Part shown: in pieces, positions 60,401 through 62,834 of the stretch | Layout: each line of letters begins with the position of its first letter | Numbering within the stretch: position 1 is the stretch's first letter | From: Limnoperna fortunei | Taxonomy: Eukaryota > Mollusca > Bivalvia > Mytilida > Modiolidae | Direction of reading: 5' to 3' | Assembly: GCA_944474755.1 (NCBI GenBank) | Contig: OX104125.1 | Span: 44,283,899-44,347,898, forward strand | DNA: 64,000 bases | The notes under the pieces: model-generated | What the model was told of the DNA's origin: nothing | The model's database searches: none | The model's input: only the letters and a program-made list of their open reading frames with translations | Translations under genes and position numbers: made by a program

Positions 60401-62834
60401 TCTCTTTGGGCCCAGCTGAACTAGAGGACAGTTCTAGGTCGAAGGTCATCAACCATAGAATGAGACACATCGCATTGATATTATCTACCCACATACCAAA
60501 TATCAAAAGCCTACCTCAATATCTAAAAAAGTTATAGCATGGACATGATTAAGTTTCAGATGGACGGACAGACTGATGACTAAGTGGCGGGGCCTTAAAA
60601 AAAATTTTTAATACAAACAGTTGGGACCTAAAGCAATGGTTTGTTTATATGGTGGGATGTCAAAAAGTATCAAGAGTTGCACGTGTTCCTATTGTTATAT
60701 CACTGCTACATATGGAAAATATAAACTGGATATCACAGGTCCCAGAAAATTCTTAAATCTCTCACAAATTATAGTGAATAAGAGCCCAAAGTAATAAGAT
60801 ACAAAGCTGTTAGAAATAATTCAAAATAAATCAAGTTGTATAACCTTATGCCAACATTTCAAAAATATCATGAACAAATTTGTTATTTATAAAACCAGAC
60901 AAGTCAAGAGGTATAACTCGAAAATAAACTATTGTAAGTTAAGTTTCCGAGACTAACCTTCACCTCTGCCCTGACTGCCACGTCTTCCAGGTGTCAGAGA
61001 AGATTCTCTCTCAAAGTATTCTCCGGACTTTTTGGCTAAAAATAGAATTGACCTGCCCATTATGAAGATCCAAGTTATCACCTTAGTCATGCTTGTTTTA
61101 TTGAATATCTGTTTTATTAAATGCAGCTTAATGCCTCTTTCTGAAATTTTTCAGCTTAATGGGAGGATTTTGTTACATTTTTCTTCGTTGTGTGACATTT
61201 TATTCTTTCTAAATTGTCTCCCTTTTGTTGCATTTTTTCTTTTGAGTTATCTCCCCTTTTGTCACATTTTGCTTTCCATTGAATTCATTTCTCTCAAGCA
61301 CAAGACAAGAATTGGGTACAATTTTAATTTTTAAGAATTGCAATAACTTTTAAATAAAAATCTTAATCTAACATACATTTTTTGTCTTAACCTTAAATTA
61401 GTGGAATGATTTTTGCTACTACTAGTACTAAGTGTCTTACCTTCTGACAACCTCATGTTACCGGTACAAGAACTTTCACCAGCAGCATTTGCAATTGTAC
61501 ATGCGTACATGTGTACTAGTACTAAGTGTCTTACCTTCTGACAACCTCATGTAACCGGTACAAGAACTTTCACCAGCAGCATTTGCAAATGTACATGTGT
61601 ACATGTGTACTAGTACTAAGTGTCTTACCTTCTGACAACCTCATATAACTGGTACAAGAACTTTCACCAGCAGCATTTGCAATTGTACATGTGTACATGT
61701 GTACTAGTACTAAGTGTCTTACCTTCTGACAACCTCATGTAACCGGTACAAGAACTTTCACCAGCAGCATTTCCAATGGTACATGTGTACATGTGTACAT
61801 GCGTACTAGTACTAAGTGTCTTACCTTCTGACACTCTTATAACCGGTACAAGAACTTTCACCAGCAGCATTTGCAATTGTACATGTGTACATGTGTACTA
61901 GTACTAAGTGTCTTACCTTCTGACAACCTCATATAACTGGTACAAGAACTTTCACCAGCAGCATTTGCAATTGTACATGTGTACATGTGTACTAGTACTA
62001 AGTGTCTTACCTTCTGACAACCTCATGTAACCGGTACAAGAACTTTCACCAGCAGCATTTCCAATGGTACATGTGTACATGTGTACATGCGTACTAGTAC
62101 TAAGTGTCTTACCTTCTGACACTCTTATAACCGGTACAAGAACTTTCACCAGCAGCATTTGCAATTGTACATGTGTACATGTGTACTAGTACTAAGTGTC
62201 TTACCTTCTGACAACCTCATATAACTGGTACAAGAACTTTCACCAGCAGCATTTGCAATGGTACATGTGTACTAGTACTAAGTGTCTTACCTTCTGACAA
62301 CCTCATGTAACCGGTACAAGAACTTTCCCCAGCAGCATTTGCAATTGTACATGTGTACATGTGTACTAGTACTAAGTGTCTTACCTTCTGACAACCTCAT
62401 GTAACCGGTACAAGAACTTTCCCCAGCAGCATTTGCAATTGTACATGTGTACTAGTACTAAGTGTCTTACCTTCTGACAACCTCATGTAACCGGTACAAG
62501 AACTTTCACCAGCAGCATTTGCAATTGTACATGTGTACATGTGTACTAGTACTATGTGTCTTACCTTCTGACAACCTCATGTAACCGGTACAAGAACTTT
62601 CCCCAGCAGCATTTGCAATTGTACATGTGTACATGTGTACTAGTACTAAGTGTCTTACCTTCTGACAACCTCATGTAACCGGTACAAGAACTTTCACCAG
62701 CAGCATTTGCAATTGTACATGTGTAGCACCCTTGGTCCTTGTCAGTGACACCTCGGACTGTCAGATAACAATTGCCACCATCTTGGGATATCCAGTGGCG
62801 TCCATCGTTAGTCAATGGCTTCGAATCTTTCAGC
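3349..62834 (-). CDS. Giant Ig/FN3 repeat protein gene (partial, multi-exon)
   Basis: Gene-level entry for the minus-strand model; its exons are listed separately. Seen: half an Ig domain, two short linker exons, fourteen FN3 domains and one very long Ser/Arg-rich exon, with consistent GT/AG borders in almost uniform phase 1. The FN3 modules share W in strand B (LSWxP), a W before the loop (DWRPL), TxYxVTGL and PDRDYxFRVRA. Known: Ig/FN3 arrays of this kind build titin, twitchin/projectin, obscurin/UNC-89 and related sarcomeric or cytoskeletal giants. Inferred: a cytoplasmic muscle scaffold protein, since no membrane segment or signal peptide is visible in these exons. The 5' end lies right of the window; one 3' isoform probably runs off the left edge. 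The exact orthologue is not assigned. Confidence 0.8.
3640..3935 (+). repeat. Dispersed repeat, copy A
   Basis: Unclassified element also present at 10620-10815 (same orientation) and 40960-41150 (inverted). Shared blocks include AACAACCAAAAATA, TACAGGCATTT, AGGTTTTAT and ATCATATACCACTA. Its central part matches the reverse complement of the 59-bp unit at 41.1-47.0 kb. It lies in the intron next to the exon at 3349-3517. Confidence 0.6.
4414..4550 (-). CDS. Exon: first half of FN3 domain 14
   Basis: A 137-nt exon after a long pyrimidine tract and ttttcag, entering in phase 1 and leaving in phase 0 at CAG|GTTTGA. It encodes RPGVPITHPEIF, ARLRWHRVYTPPF and YQIELQ, the A-C strands of an FN3 domain in the style of domains 3 and 4. 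No stop occurs in frame. It is 25 kb from the previous coding exon and joins it in frame only through the internal donor at 31507. Confidence 0.8.
4551..5330. other. AT-rich intron, nothing recognised
   Basis: No open frame, splice-bounded exon or repeat stands out here. The region is the start of the long interval separating FN3 domain 14 from the rest of the gene. Confidence 0.5.
5335..6000. repeat. ~40-bp minisatellite with 'TATCTCCCCTGTTTAACC' units
   Basis: About 15 imperfect units of CCCTGACTTATCTCCCCTGT plus TTAACCATGGTTTTGTCTGT. Some carry an ATATGG variant; three longer units contain TGGTATATATAGTTTCCTGA, indicating higher-order copying. Confidence 0.9.
6105..6372 (-). mobile_element. 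tRNA-derived SINE (RUDI/Meta-SINE-like?), nearly full length
   Basis: Reads on the minus strand: a degenerate A-box head near 6345-6370, a B-box-like region near 6290-6305, the conserved body GGATGCCATGATATAG and a tail near ATTAAACA. Known: molluscs carry tRNA-headed SINEs with a shared central domain; assignment to a named family is inference. Confidence 0.7.
7100..7204. repeat. 34-bp tandem repeat, three copies
   Basis: TAAATATCCCACAATGCATC followed by ATCATTCATTTGG is repeated three times, ending 14 bp before the inverted-repeat element at 7218. Confidence 0.85.
7218..7685. mobile_element. 468-bp MITE-like element, copy 1
   Basis: Bounded by perfect 15-bp terminal inverted repeats, GGTGTAGGACCACCA at 7218-7232 and TGGTGGTCCTACACC at 7671-7685, with no coding capacity. 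It is the same length as, and differs at about one base from, the copy at 8932-9399. No convincing target-site duplication is visible. Confidence 0.85.
7686..8931. other. AT-rich spacer between two MITE copies
   Basis: No exon or repeat recognised. Contains a C9 run near 8023 and AT-rich sequence only. Confidence 0.45.
8932..9399. mobile_element. 468-bp MITE-like element, copy 2
   Basis: Same termini, length and orientation as copy 1. The only difference noticed is CTGGCCGAAC against CTGGCTGAAC. Near-identity implies a recent transposition or local duplication. Confidence 0.85.
9400..10180. other. AT-rich intron, nothing recognised
   Basis: Short open frames only; no codon bias or splice framing was seen. 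Confidence 0.4.
10180..10330 (+). mobile_element. SINE fragment, 5' truncated, plus orientation
   Basis: Body and 3' tail of the local SINE: TTTCTCCCCAATAA, ATGCCACAACATAGCTGAAA and GTTAAACATCATTCCAACA followed by an A-rich tail. The tRNA head is missing. Confidence 0.65.
10620..10815 (+). repeat. Dispersed repeat, copy B
   Basis: Shares CAAGGAACTGGCAAACATGA, GAACCAACGACCAAAAATAC and CCTGACTTGGTTACAGGGAT with the elements at 3640-3935 and 40960-41150. The open frame across it is incidental. Confidence 0.6.
11590..12925. repeat. Degenerate ~45-50-bp tandem array
   Basis: Around 25 diverged units built from TTCATTTATTTTATATGGAC, CCTATAAAATCTGGTCTAAT and AACAGCTAGACT. Much older or less homogenised than the other arrays. 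It is interrupted at about 11980-12290 by fold-back sequence. Confidence 0.8.
12042..12267. repeat. Two adjacent fold-backs inside the degenerate array
   Basis: AATTAACTAGTCCAA (12042-12056) pairs perfectly with 12119-12133. GATTTCTGTTTTGGCCTAGT (12155-12174) pairs with 12248-12267 with one mismatch. The repeated theme TATTGGCC/GGCCAATA suggests an inserted inverted-repeat element. Confidence 0.7.
12926..14880. other. AT-rich sequence with one strong hairpin, no exon seen
   Basis: Only short, biased frames occur. The single notable item is the inverted repeat at 13625-13686, listed separately. Confidence 0.45.
13625..13686. repeat. 25-bp inverted repeat, 12-nt loop
   Basis: Arm 13625-13649 (starts CTTGCTCCCCCTTTTT) pairs with 13662-13686 (ends AAAAAGGGGGAGCAAG) with one mismatch. 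Weaker, shifted pairing continues outward into TTTAATTAAA. Confidence 0.85.
14880..16255 (+). repeat. 33-bp minisatellite resembling the SINE A-box head, ~30+ copies
   Basis: Unit: GTAAGGTAGTTAGTGGCCTT plus GGTGGCAGAGTGG. It begins with diverged units spaced by SINE-like text (14880-15000 and 15180-15420) and becomes homogeneous from ~15420. Each unit contains TGGCAGAGTGG followed by GTAAGGTAG, matching the head of the SINEs in this window (TGGCCGAGTGG TTAAGGTAG, seen in reverse at e.g. 52455-52480). The 11-residue reading frames are artefacts. Confidence 0.9.
16915..17142 (-). mobile_element. tRNA-derived SINE, minus orientation
   Basis: From the 3' body near TTTAACACCACTTTCAGC (16930-16950) to a tRNA-like head near 17110-17142 (ACCTTAACAACTGGTCCACC on the plus strand). 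Includes a B-box-like CTTGAACTCACAACC. Confidence 0.7.
17278..17696. repeat. ~47-bp minisatellite with ~157-bp higher-order unit
   Basis: AAGAACCTCTCTGGTGCCTC alternates with AAAAACAACATACATCATGT or shorter variants. A three-unit block including CATCATGTGCCTCAAAAAC is itself repeated. Confidence 0.88.
17700..18710. other. AT-rich sequence, no gene recognised
   Basis: Contains loosely repeated text at 18330-18660 (TGTGAGTGAATGGTCCCATT-like, three diverged copies) but no exon. Confidence 0.4.
18712..18858 (-). mobile_element. SINE with internal deletion, minus orientation
   Basis: GAATGGTATTTAATGCCACT at the tail end runs straight into GAGAAAACCCTTGAGCTTGC and the head ACCTTAACCACTCCCCCATA; the GCATCCAG body segment is absent. 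Confidence 0.65.
20035..20263. repeat. Dispersed element ending in a perfect hairpin
   Basis: Related to 50440-50690: shared CCATATTGGTTTTCC, GACCAAGT, AAAAAGTTTACAG, GTGATGACAA and the terminal AGCTCACCTGA stem. Here AGCTCACCTGA (20238-20248) pairs perfectly with 20253-20263 across a 4-nt loop. Confidence 0.75.
20264..25880. other. Long AT-rich stretch with minor repeats, no exon supported
   Basis: No FN3-like coding or other gene was found on either strand. Small items: a (GATT)n-linked repeat fragment at ~20925-21075, a duplicated TATCTCACCGATGTACATAA segment near 25190-25220, and a 3-copy ~54-bp repeat at 25480-25592. A 35-nt splice-bounded candidate at 23119-23153 was rejected. Confidence 0.45.
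25480..25592. repeat. ~54-bp tandem repeat, three copies
   Basis: GTGCTGGGCCAATATTGCTT recurs three times with AGCCTTATTTCCACATAATG spacers. Confidence 0.8.
25888..29135. repeat. 50-bp satellite-like array, ~65 copies, with higher-order repeats
   Basis: Exactly 50-bp units: ATAAATAATGTAACCCAAGT, TCAATCTTCCCTTGGAAGGT, CACATGACAG. Variant bases (AGATAAAT/AGACAAAT, ATGTAACCC/ACGTTACCC, AGTTC/AGATC, CCCTTGG/CCCCTGG) mark larger copied blocks: an 8-unit (400-bp) block at 26391-26791 repeated to 27191, and a 14-unit (~700-bp) block from 27691 repeated from ~28391. It lies directly downstream of the long terminal exon. Confidence 0.95.
29136..29575 (-). other. Presumed start of the 3' UTR of the Ser/Arg-tail isoform
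   Basis: AT-rich sequence following the stop codon. No AATAAA or ATTAAA was found on the minus strand here. The first ones noticed are beyond the 50-bp array, at 25862-25867 (ATTAAA) and 25834-25839 (AATAAA). Confidence 0.4.
29576..31809 (-). CDS. Exon: FN3 domain 13 plus ~643-residue Ser/Arg-rich C-terminal tail, stop codon
   Basis: Minus-strand open exon of 2,234 nt, acceptor ttttcag, entering in phase 1, ending at TAA (29576-29578). Exon residues ~1-101 are an FN3 domain (VDLRWRLVDIPAF, YDWVPVASGISDTGYRVKGL, NQDYVFRIRGEYPSG). Residues ~145-178 look helical and charged (QQKFLDQIQKLDRKK). The rest is low-complexity, rich in Ser, Arg, Pro and Lys, with many S/T-P-x-K/R sites (TPAR, SPSR, TPPR) and SRSRSRS-like runs; the end is WIKAVVSRFQKHLA. 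Inferred: a disordered, phosphorylatable tail. A consensus internal donor after ...YRRP (31507|GTGAGT, phase 1) would cut the exon to a normal 303-nt FN3 exon. The long form is therefore probably an alternative last exon. Confidence 0.88.
31507..31507 (-). promoter_or_regulatory. Candidate internal 5' splice site in the long terminal exon
   Basis: On the minus strand the sequence CCA A|GTGAGT falls exactly at the end of FN3 domain 13, in the same phase (1) and domain position as the donors of the other FN3 exons, and gives a 303-nt exon. Inferred: this is an alternative or ancestral donor that bypasses the Ser/Arg tail. Confidence 0.65.
32055..32630 (-). mobile_element. Cluster of SINE 3'-half copies in tandem
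   Basis: Four minus-oriented partial SINEs in a row. The last three (from ~32211, ~32336, ~32483) each run from TTTAACACCACTTTCA-like tail text through the TGGCGTCCAGTT body to CAATCATTGTCA. Two break off at the same AGTTAAGACTAGTTTGTAA junction, suggesting amplification as a unit of ~125-147 bp after insertion. Confidence 0.75.
32815..33075 (-). mobile_element. tRNA-derived SINE, near full length
   Basis: Tail TTTTACGCCACTTTCAGCAA, body ATCATGGCGTCCAGTTTTTA, a central AAAACTGGCAATCCTTGTCA, a decayed B-box near 32990-33005, and a tRNA-like head CTTAACCACTCGGCCACCAT near 33048-33067. Confidence 0.8.
33311..33670. repeat. (GATT)n-headed dispersed repeat
   Basis: Starts with GATTGATTGATTGATTGATT and continues GGATGTTTGCTTTACATCCA and GCGAGCATTATTTCAG; relics of the same style occur near 20925-21075, 50285-50360 and 50850-50940. 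It resembles a second, unrelated SINE-like family; no coding. Confidence 0.6.
33809..33926 (-). repeat. Two extra copies of the 3' end of FN3 exon 12
   Basis: GATCTCCTGTGTAGAGGTAC recurs at 33809, 33867 and 33928 (spacing 58 and 61 bp). The 33928 copy is the real exon end. The middle copy keeps a donor-like G|GTAGTG; the outermost has lost it. Neither extension would keep the frame. Confidence 0.85.
33926..34207 (-). CDS. Exon: FN3 domain 12
   Basis: A 282-nt exon (94 codons, the shortest FN3 here), phase 1-1, acceptor tttgcag, donor G|GTAATT. FN3 module with LSWQPYPGV, RDWRPVTTDIYGTTHKVTGL, KQDYQFRLRG and DYIYSVPLHRRS. The last ~55 nt of the exon plus its donor recur twice more in the intron (33809-33926), a local triplication. 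Confidence 0.86.
34770..35060. repeat. Degenerate 'AGACCACTCAAGGG' repeat
   Basis: About 15 diverged, short (~14-28 bp) units such as GGAGACCACTCAAGGGTAGA in the intron directly after FN3 exon 11. A related stretch with the same lead-in (TTAACAATTATATTA) is at 38485-38555. Confidence 0.7.
35104..35403 (-). CDS. Exon: FN3 domain 11
   Basis: A 300-nt exon, phase 1-1, acceptor tctgcag, donor G|GTAGGT. FN3 module with LQLRWKPRYVAPF, TWRRLAADIPDTSYRLTGL, ENDYILRIRAQAETA and LSEPSYPISTSKY. A second AG six bases into the exon would break the frame, so the upstream acceptor was chosen. Confidence 0.87.
36048..36190. repeat. ~70-bp tandem duplication
   Basis: Two copies of ATAATGCTTGTTTGAAGTTT through CATATCTGTGAAAGACAAAT and CAATCTTTGTC, differing by a poly-T length change and one base. 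Confidence 0.85.
36222..36480 (-). mobile_element. tRNA-derived SINE with long (AAAC)n tail
   Basis: On the plus strand a (TTTG)n run of about 50 bp leads into GAATGGTGTTTAATGG, ATCATGGCATCCAG and AAACTGGCAATCCTTGTC; the head is decayed near 36460-36480. Confidence 0.75.
36545..38292 (+). pseudogene. LINE reverse-transcriptase ORF 3' end, carrying an internal 30-bp repeat expansion
   Basis: Plus-strand conceptual frame resembles the C-terminus of non-LTR retrotransposon polyproteins: LYERTN, then RRWSWIGHVCRM, the repeated block, then LGWTPVGKQNRGRPRETWRR, VEKEMKEIDWTWGQIQHLS, QDRQTWKSL and a TAA at 38290-38292, followed by a (TAAG)n tail. Only the last part is present, so the copy is 5' truncated. 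It is broken by a frameshift in the A-run near 36590-36600 and a TAA in one repeat unit near 37901-37903. Known: the GRPxxTWRR...TWGQ motif is typical of LINE ORF2 ends in invertebrates; the clade is not assigned. Confidence 0.75.
36637..38104 (+). repeat. 30-bp minisatellite, 49 almost identical copies inside the LINE fragment
   Basis: Unit GTTGGGATGTACCTAACTGC plus CATCCTTAGG. Only two variants were seen (GCCTAAC near 37841 and AACTAAC near 37901). The single unit MYLTAILRV is the normal spacer between the WIGHVCRM and LGWTP motifs, so the array grew from one LINE codon block and kept the frame. Confidence 0.95.
38572..38803 (-). mobile_element. SINE abutting the donor of FN3 exon 10
   Basis: Minus-oriented copy: tail GAATGGTGTTTAATGCCACT, body CATGGCATCCAATTTTTATT, B-box region GACTTGAACCCACAACC. 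It stops at TTAATAGTAGATTACC, where the SINE head (…GATCAATAGTAGACTACCTTAACC) would continue into the exon. The truncated A-box and the intron start coincide. Confidence 0.75.
38804..39103 (-). CDS. Exon: FN3 domain 10
   Basis: A 300-nt exon, phase 1-1, acceptor ttttctag, donor G|GTAATC. FN3 module with LSWRPAEV, MTWRPLYRRIPYTSYHVTNL, PDRDYCFRIQAENMYG and LSQPTNTVRLTRLS. The intron bases straight after the exon match the tRNA-like head of a SINE, so the donor itself appears to be SINE-derived. Confidence 0.88.
39227..39325. repeat. ~54-bp tandem duplication
   Basis: Two copies of ACATGACAGGTAGGACTAGA through GAAACATCAACCCTCCAAGA in the intron upstream of FN3 exon 10. Confidence 0.85.
39695..39910 (-). 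mobile_element. tRNA-derived SINE, diverged
   Basis: CCACTTTCAGCTATATTTCA, ATCCAGTTTTTATTGG, AAACTGGCAATTTTTGTCA and a head remnant ACTACATTAACCACTTAGCA. Confidence 0.65.
40121..40423 (-). CDS. Exon: FN3 domain 9
   Basis: A 303-nt exon, phase 1-1, acceptor actacag, donor G|GTCAGT. FN3 module with LQWRAVQL, SDWVILADGIPHTDFHVTNL, PDKEYNFRVRAINKYG and CSEPTPLVQIRRRA. Confidence 0.88.
40555..40880 (-). mobile_element. Two truncated SINE copies in series
   Basis: First copy 40560-40735 has tail, body and central domain but breaks off at CATAGTAAGACTTG. A second, at 40760-40850, has only TTTAATGCCACTTGAGCAAT through GGGGAGGAAGACGGAGTACC. Confidence 0.65.
40960..41150 (-). repeat. Dispersed repeat, copy C, inverted, flanking the 59-bp array
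   Basis: Reverse complement of the 3640-3935 element: ATTACTGACTAGTGGTATAT, CATAAAACCTGGTTTAGCCC and ATGTCAGGACCATTGCTGTA. It runs directly into the first 59-bp unit. Confidence 0.65.
41117..47030. repeat. 59-bp satellite-like array, ~100 copies
   Basis: Unit ACCAGGACCATTGCTGTAGT, CGCTTTATTTTTGGTTGTTG, GTTCTCGAGTTTGTTGGTA. Strict 59-bp spacing (a few 60-bp units with GGGACC near 46435 and 46555). Variants (GTTGGTA/GTCGGTA/GCCTGTA, GTCGC/GTTGC/GTTTC, CCATTG/CCATGG) mark shared blocks. It lies wholly in the intron between FN3 exons 8 and 9 and makes up most of it. Confidence 0.96.
47810..48109 (-). CDS. Exon: FN3 domain 8
   Basis: A 300-nt exon, phase 1-1, acceptor atttcag, donor G|GTAATG. 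FN3 module with LSWQPAKF, GPWTPFVSGIQGTNYHVTGL, PDREYFFRVRG and VFGEPSAPVYLTHRA. The following intron, about 7.4 kb to domain 9, holds the 59-bp array. Confidence 0.88.
48185..48480. repeat. Dispersed element with (GACA/GACG)n tract
   Basis: AAGTATACCCTACTCGACC at the left, AACAGGAATTAGATAACTGA, a CAGACAGACAGACAGACAGA tract near 48370-48435, and GGGGTATAAA at the right. Short inverted ends (TATACCC / GGGGTATA). Same general architecture as 1456-2735. Confidence 0.65.
48712..48840 (-). mobile_element. SINE fragment
   Basis: CAGCAATTTTTCAGCTTTAC, TTTCCAGTTTTTATTGGGGA and AAAGCTGGAGTACCA; the central domain and head are missing. Confidence 0.6.
48870..49235. repeat. Element with two ~167-bp repeats, related to the 1.5-2.7 kb element
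   Basis: GTAAACAGGAAGTAGATATG and CACATGGTAAGGTCATATAT occur twice, ~167 bp apart, followed by CGGACGGAAGGACAGACGGG. Same layout as the seven-repeat element, but a diverged unit. Confidence 0.7.
49235..49447 (-). mobile_element. tRNA-derived SINE lacking its tail
   Basis: From GGAGAGGACGCTAGAGTACC to the head: a well preserved B-box on the minus strand (GGGTTCGAGTCTCAC, 49358-49373) and the head CTTAACAACTAGGCCACCGA. It joins directly to the preceding element. Confidence 0.75.
49650..49952 (-). CDS. Exon: FN3 domain 7
   Basis: A 303-nt exon, phase 1-1, acceptor tcttcag, donor G|GTAGGG. FN3 module with LSWKPADIPMY, YDWIPMAQNIADTSYIVKGL, PDKEYQFRVRPQTDYG and IGEPTMPATYYRRP. Confidence 0.88.
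50128..50282 (-). mobile_element. SINE, truncated head
   Basis: GTTTGAATGGTGTTTAATGC, ATCATGGCATCCAGTTTTTA and AATCCTTGTCAATTAAGATT; it ends at CACGGTGAGACTAA before the B-box and is followed by a (CAAT)n relic. Confidence 0.7.
50440..50690. repeat. Dispersed element ending in a hairpin, second copy
   Basis: Homologous to 20035-20263. The terminal stem CTCACCTGACCT (50656-50667) pairs with 50675-50686. Confidence 0.75.
50986..51276 (-). CDS. Exon: FN3 domain 6
   Basis: A 291-nt exon, phase 1-1, acceptor ttcatag, donor G|GTAATA. FN3 module with LSWRRPYL, LDWRPLVSDITDTRYRVTGL, SRDYSFRIVPYAG and YWEPLPPVTITSLPG. Closest relative within the window is domain 5. Confidence 0.88.
51330..52220. other. 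Intron, nothing recognised
   Basis: AT-rich; a C10-type run near 51950 and no exon framing. Confidence 0.45.
52225..52482 (-). mobile_element. tRNA-derived SINE, near full length
   Basis: Tail GAATGGTGTTTAAGTCCACT, body ATCATGGCGTTTAGTTTTTA, central ACAATCCTTGTCAATTAAGA, and one of the best heads in the window: the minus strand reads GGAGCCTCATTGGCTGAGTG then GTTAAG at the 52480 end, an intact A-box. Confidence 0.8.
52614..52910 (-). CDS. Exon: FN3 domain 5
   Basis: A 297-nt exon, phase 1-1, acceptor atttcag, donor G|GTAAGT. FN3 module with LSWQPPKV, LTWKPLATGIPETRYPI, SRDYMFRVVPE and LLEPLPPVSLTSLPG. The last two segments are shared closely with domain 6, suggesting the two exons are tandem duplicates. 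Confidence 0.88.
53170..53272. repeat. ~20-bp tandem repeat, five copies
   Basis: ACAGGCCCTGGTCCACAAAA and variants (GGGCCATGG, GGACCAC). Confidence 0.85.
53300..54160. repeat. Diverged ~115-bp repeat series
   Basis: AATACCAGTTTTACATCATG, ATGTGGCAACATTAATTATA and TTGGCATTGAATGAATTTTA recur in about five diverged copies, the central two (~53790 and ~53905) nearly identical. The series ends shortly before FN3 exon 4. Confidence 0.75.
54218..54535 (-). CDS. Exon: FN3 domain 4
   Basis: A 318-nt exon (106 codons, the longest FN3 module here), phase 1-1, acceptor tttacag, donor G|GTAATG. An acidic stretch (LELEDEDVDFDG) precedes the strand-B LRWNRV. It is followed by EWRPVVSGLPTTRYRVTDL and PDRDYNFRVRALSSYG. 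The acidic insertion accounts for the extra length. Confidence 0.88.
54540..55960. other. Intron with a possible element bounded by 'AAATGTCCGAC' motifs
   Basis: GGACATGTCCGACATTTACC near 54598 and GGTAAAATGTCCGACATGAC near 55462 face each other in opposite sense, suggesting a ~900-bp inserted element. No coding was recognised, and full termini were not established. Confidence 0.4.
55965..56100 (-). mobile_element. Degenerate SINE
   Basis: CTTGAACTTGCAACATCAAT, TGAATAGTAGAAAACT and the head relic TACATTAACCACTCTGCCAC. Confidence 0.6.
56268..56573 (-). CDS. Exon: FN3 domain 3
   Basis: A 306-nt exon, phase 1-1, acceptor actttag, donor G|GTAAGT. FN3 module with LRWERVDVPSF, RDWSTVGRDI, and LEPGQDYRFRVRARTPLG. 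Its opening PGVPIARPEI resembles the openings of domains 12 and 14. Confidence 0.88.
56620..57300. other. Intron, nothing recognised
   Basis: AT-rich, no repeat or exon evident between FN3 exons 2 and 3. Confidence 0.5.
57355..57657 (-). CDS. Exon: FN3 domain 2
   Basis: A 303-nt exon, phase 1-1, acceptor ttttacag. Full FN3 module with LAWQPAV, TDWLPL, LLPDRDYNIRVRAENQYG and LSEPTESIW. The donor G|GTTTGT is weaker than at the other exons (T rather than A at +3), so this junction is the least certain of the FN3 borders. Confidence 0.87.
57778..57895 (+). mobile_element. SINE with head joined directly to tail, plus orientation
   Basis: Plus-strand A-box head GGCCTTGGTGGCCTAGTGGT runs into CTTCCTCCTTCAATAAAAAC and ATGCCATGATATAGCTGAAG, GGCATTAAACACCATTCAAT; the B-box and central domain are deleted. 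It shows the head sequence on the plus strand. Confidence 0.75.
58560..58990. repeat. 33-bp minisatellite of 'TTTATCTCCCTTTGA' units
   Basis: About ten imperfect copies of AAGTTTATCTCCCTTTGAAC plus GATGCTTTTTGTT, with a longer variant (CTGATCAATTGAATTATGAT) present twice, in the intron just after the 51-nt linker exon. Confidence 0.85.
59104..59154 (-). CDS. Exon: 17-codon acidic/Ser linker
   Basis: A 51-nt exon bounded by a long pyrimidine tract with tttttcag and a consensus donor A|GTAAGT, phase 1-1. It encodes a peptide including EIEELSESMKSKVPSFR, with no domain similarity. It lies between FN3 domains 1 and 2 and joins them in frame, so it behaves as an optional cassette. Both splice sites are strong, but the exon is too short for coding statistics. 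Confidence 0.65.
59390..59462 (+). mobile_element. SINE 3' fragment, plus orientation
   Basis: GGATGGCATGATATATCTGT, AAATTGCTGAAAAG, GGCGTTAAACACAATTCAAC; head and central domain absent. Confidence 0.6.
59598..59867 (-). mobile_element. tRNA-derived SINE, near full length
   Basis: (TTTG)n tail, ATCATGGCATCCAGTTTTTA, GACATTCCTTGTCAATTAAG, B-box region GAGACTCGACCCCTTACC and the head ATTAACCACTTAGCTACCAA; lies between the 51-nt exon and FN3 exon 1. Confidence 0.8.
59934..60236 (-). CDS. Exon: FN3 domain 1
   Basis: A 303-nt exon (101 codons), phase 1-1, acceptor attttcag, donor G|GTAATT. One whole FN3 module: LTWQPV in strand B, EWRKMASGI, then LRPQRDYDFRVRAENQFGLS in strands E-F. First FN3 after the Ig domain and linker exon. 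Confidence 0.88.
60390..60610. repeat. Probable dispersed element with GGACGGACAGAC tract
   Basis: GGTCGAAGGTCATCAACCAT, AAAAAGTTATAGCATGGACA and GATGGACGGACAGACTGATG have the style of the other (GACG)n elements here, but there is no second copy in the window to set its limits. Confidence 0.45.
60958..61035 (-). CDS. Exon: 26-codon charged linker
   Basis: A 78-nt minus-strand exon with acceptor tttttag and donor G|GTTAGT, phase 1 at both ends. It encodes a Gly/Arg/Ser/Glu-rich segment including SLTPGRRGSQGRGE, with no domain fold. It sits between the Ig exon and the first FN3 exon and joins both in frame. Being symmetric and outside any domain, it could be skipped or included without harm. 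Support is splice sites, frame and position only; RNA evidence would be decisive. Confidence 0.65.
61435..62735 (-). repeat. ~92-bp array: 14 copies of the end of the Ig exon with its splice donor
   Basis: Each unit has, on the minus strand, ACAATTGCAAATGCTGCTGG, GAAAGTTCTTGTACCGG, TTGTCAGAAGGTAAGACACT and a TAGTACTAGTACACATGTAC spacer. The unit at ~62659-62735 is the real exon end; the other 13 lie in the intron that follows. A three-unit block (288-bp period) at ~61620-61876 recurs at ~61908-62164. Variants include CCGG/CAGTT and loss of the ATGAGG segment. Confidence 0.93.
62659..62834 (-). CDS. Exon: C-terminal half of an Ig I-set domain
   Basis: Minus-strand exon of 176 nt, acceptor tttcag, donor G|GTAAGA, entering in phase 2 and leaving in phase 1. 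It encodes about 59 residues with the Ig F-strand signature DQGCYTCTIANAAGES, followed by the G-strand GYMRLSEG. The missing N-terminal half of the domain, with its B-strand Cys, must be on an exon right of the window; nothing between 62835 and 64000 encodes it. The end of this exon is the seed of the tandem array at 61435-62660, so thirteen further copies of its donor follow in the intron. Confidence 0.85.
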
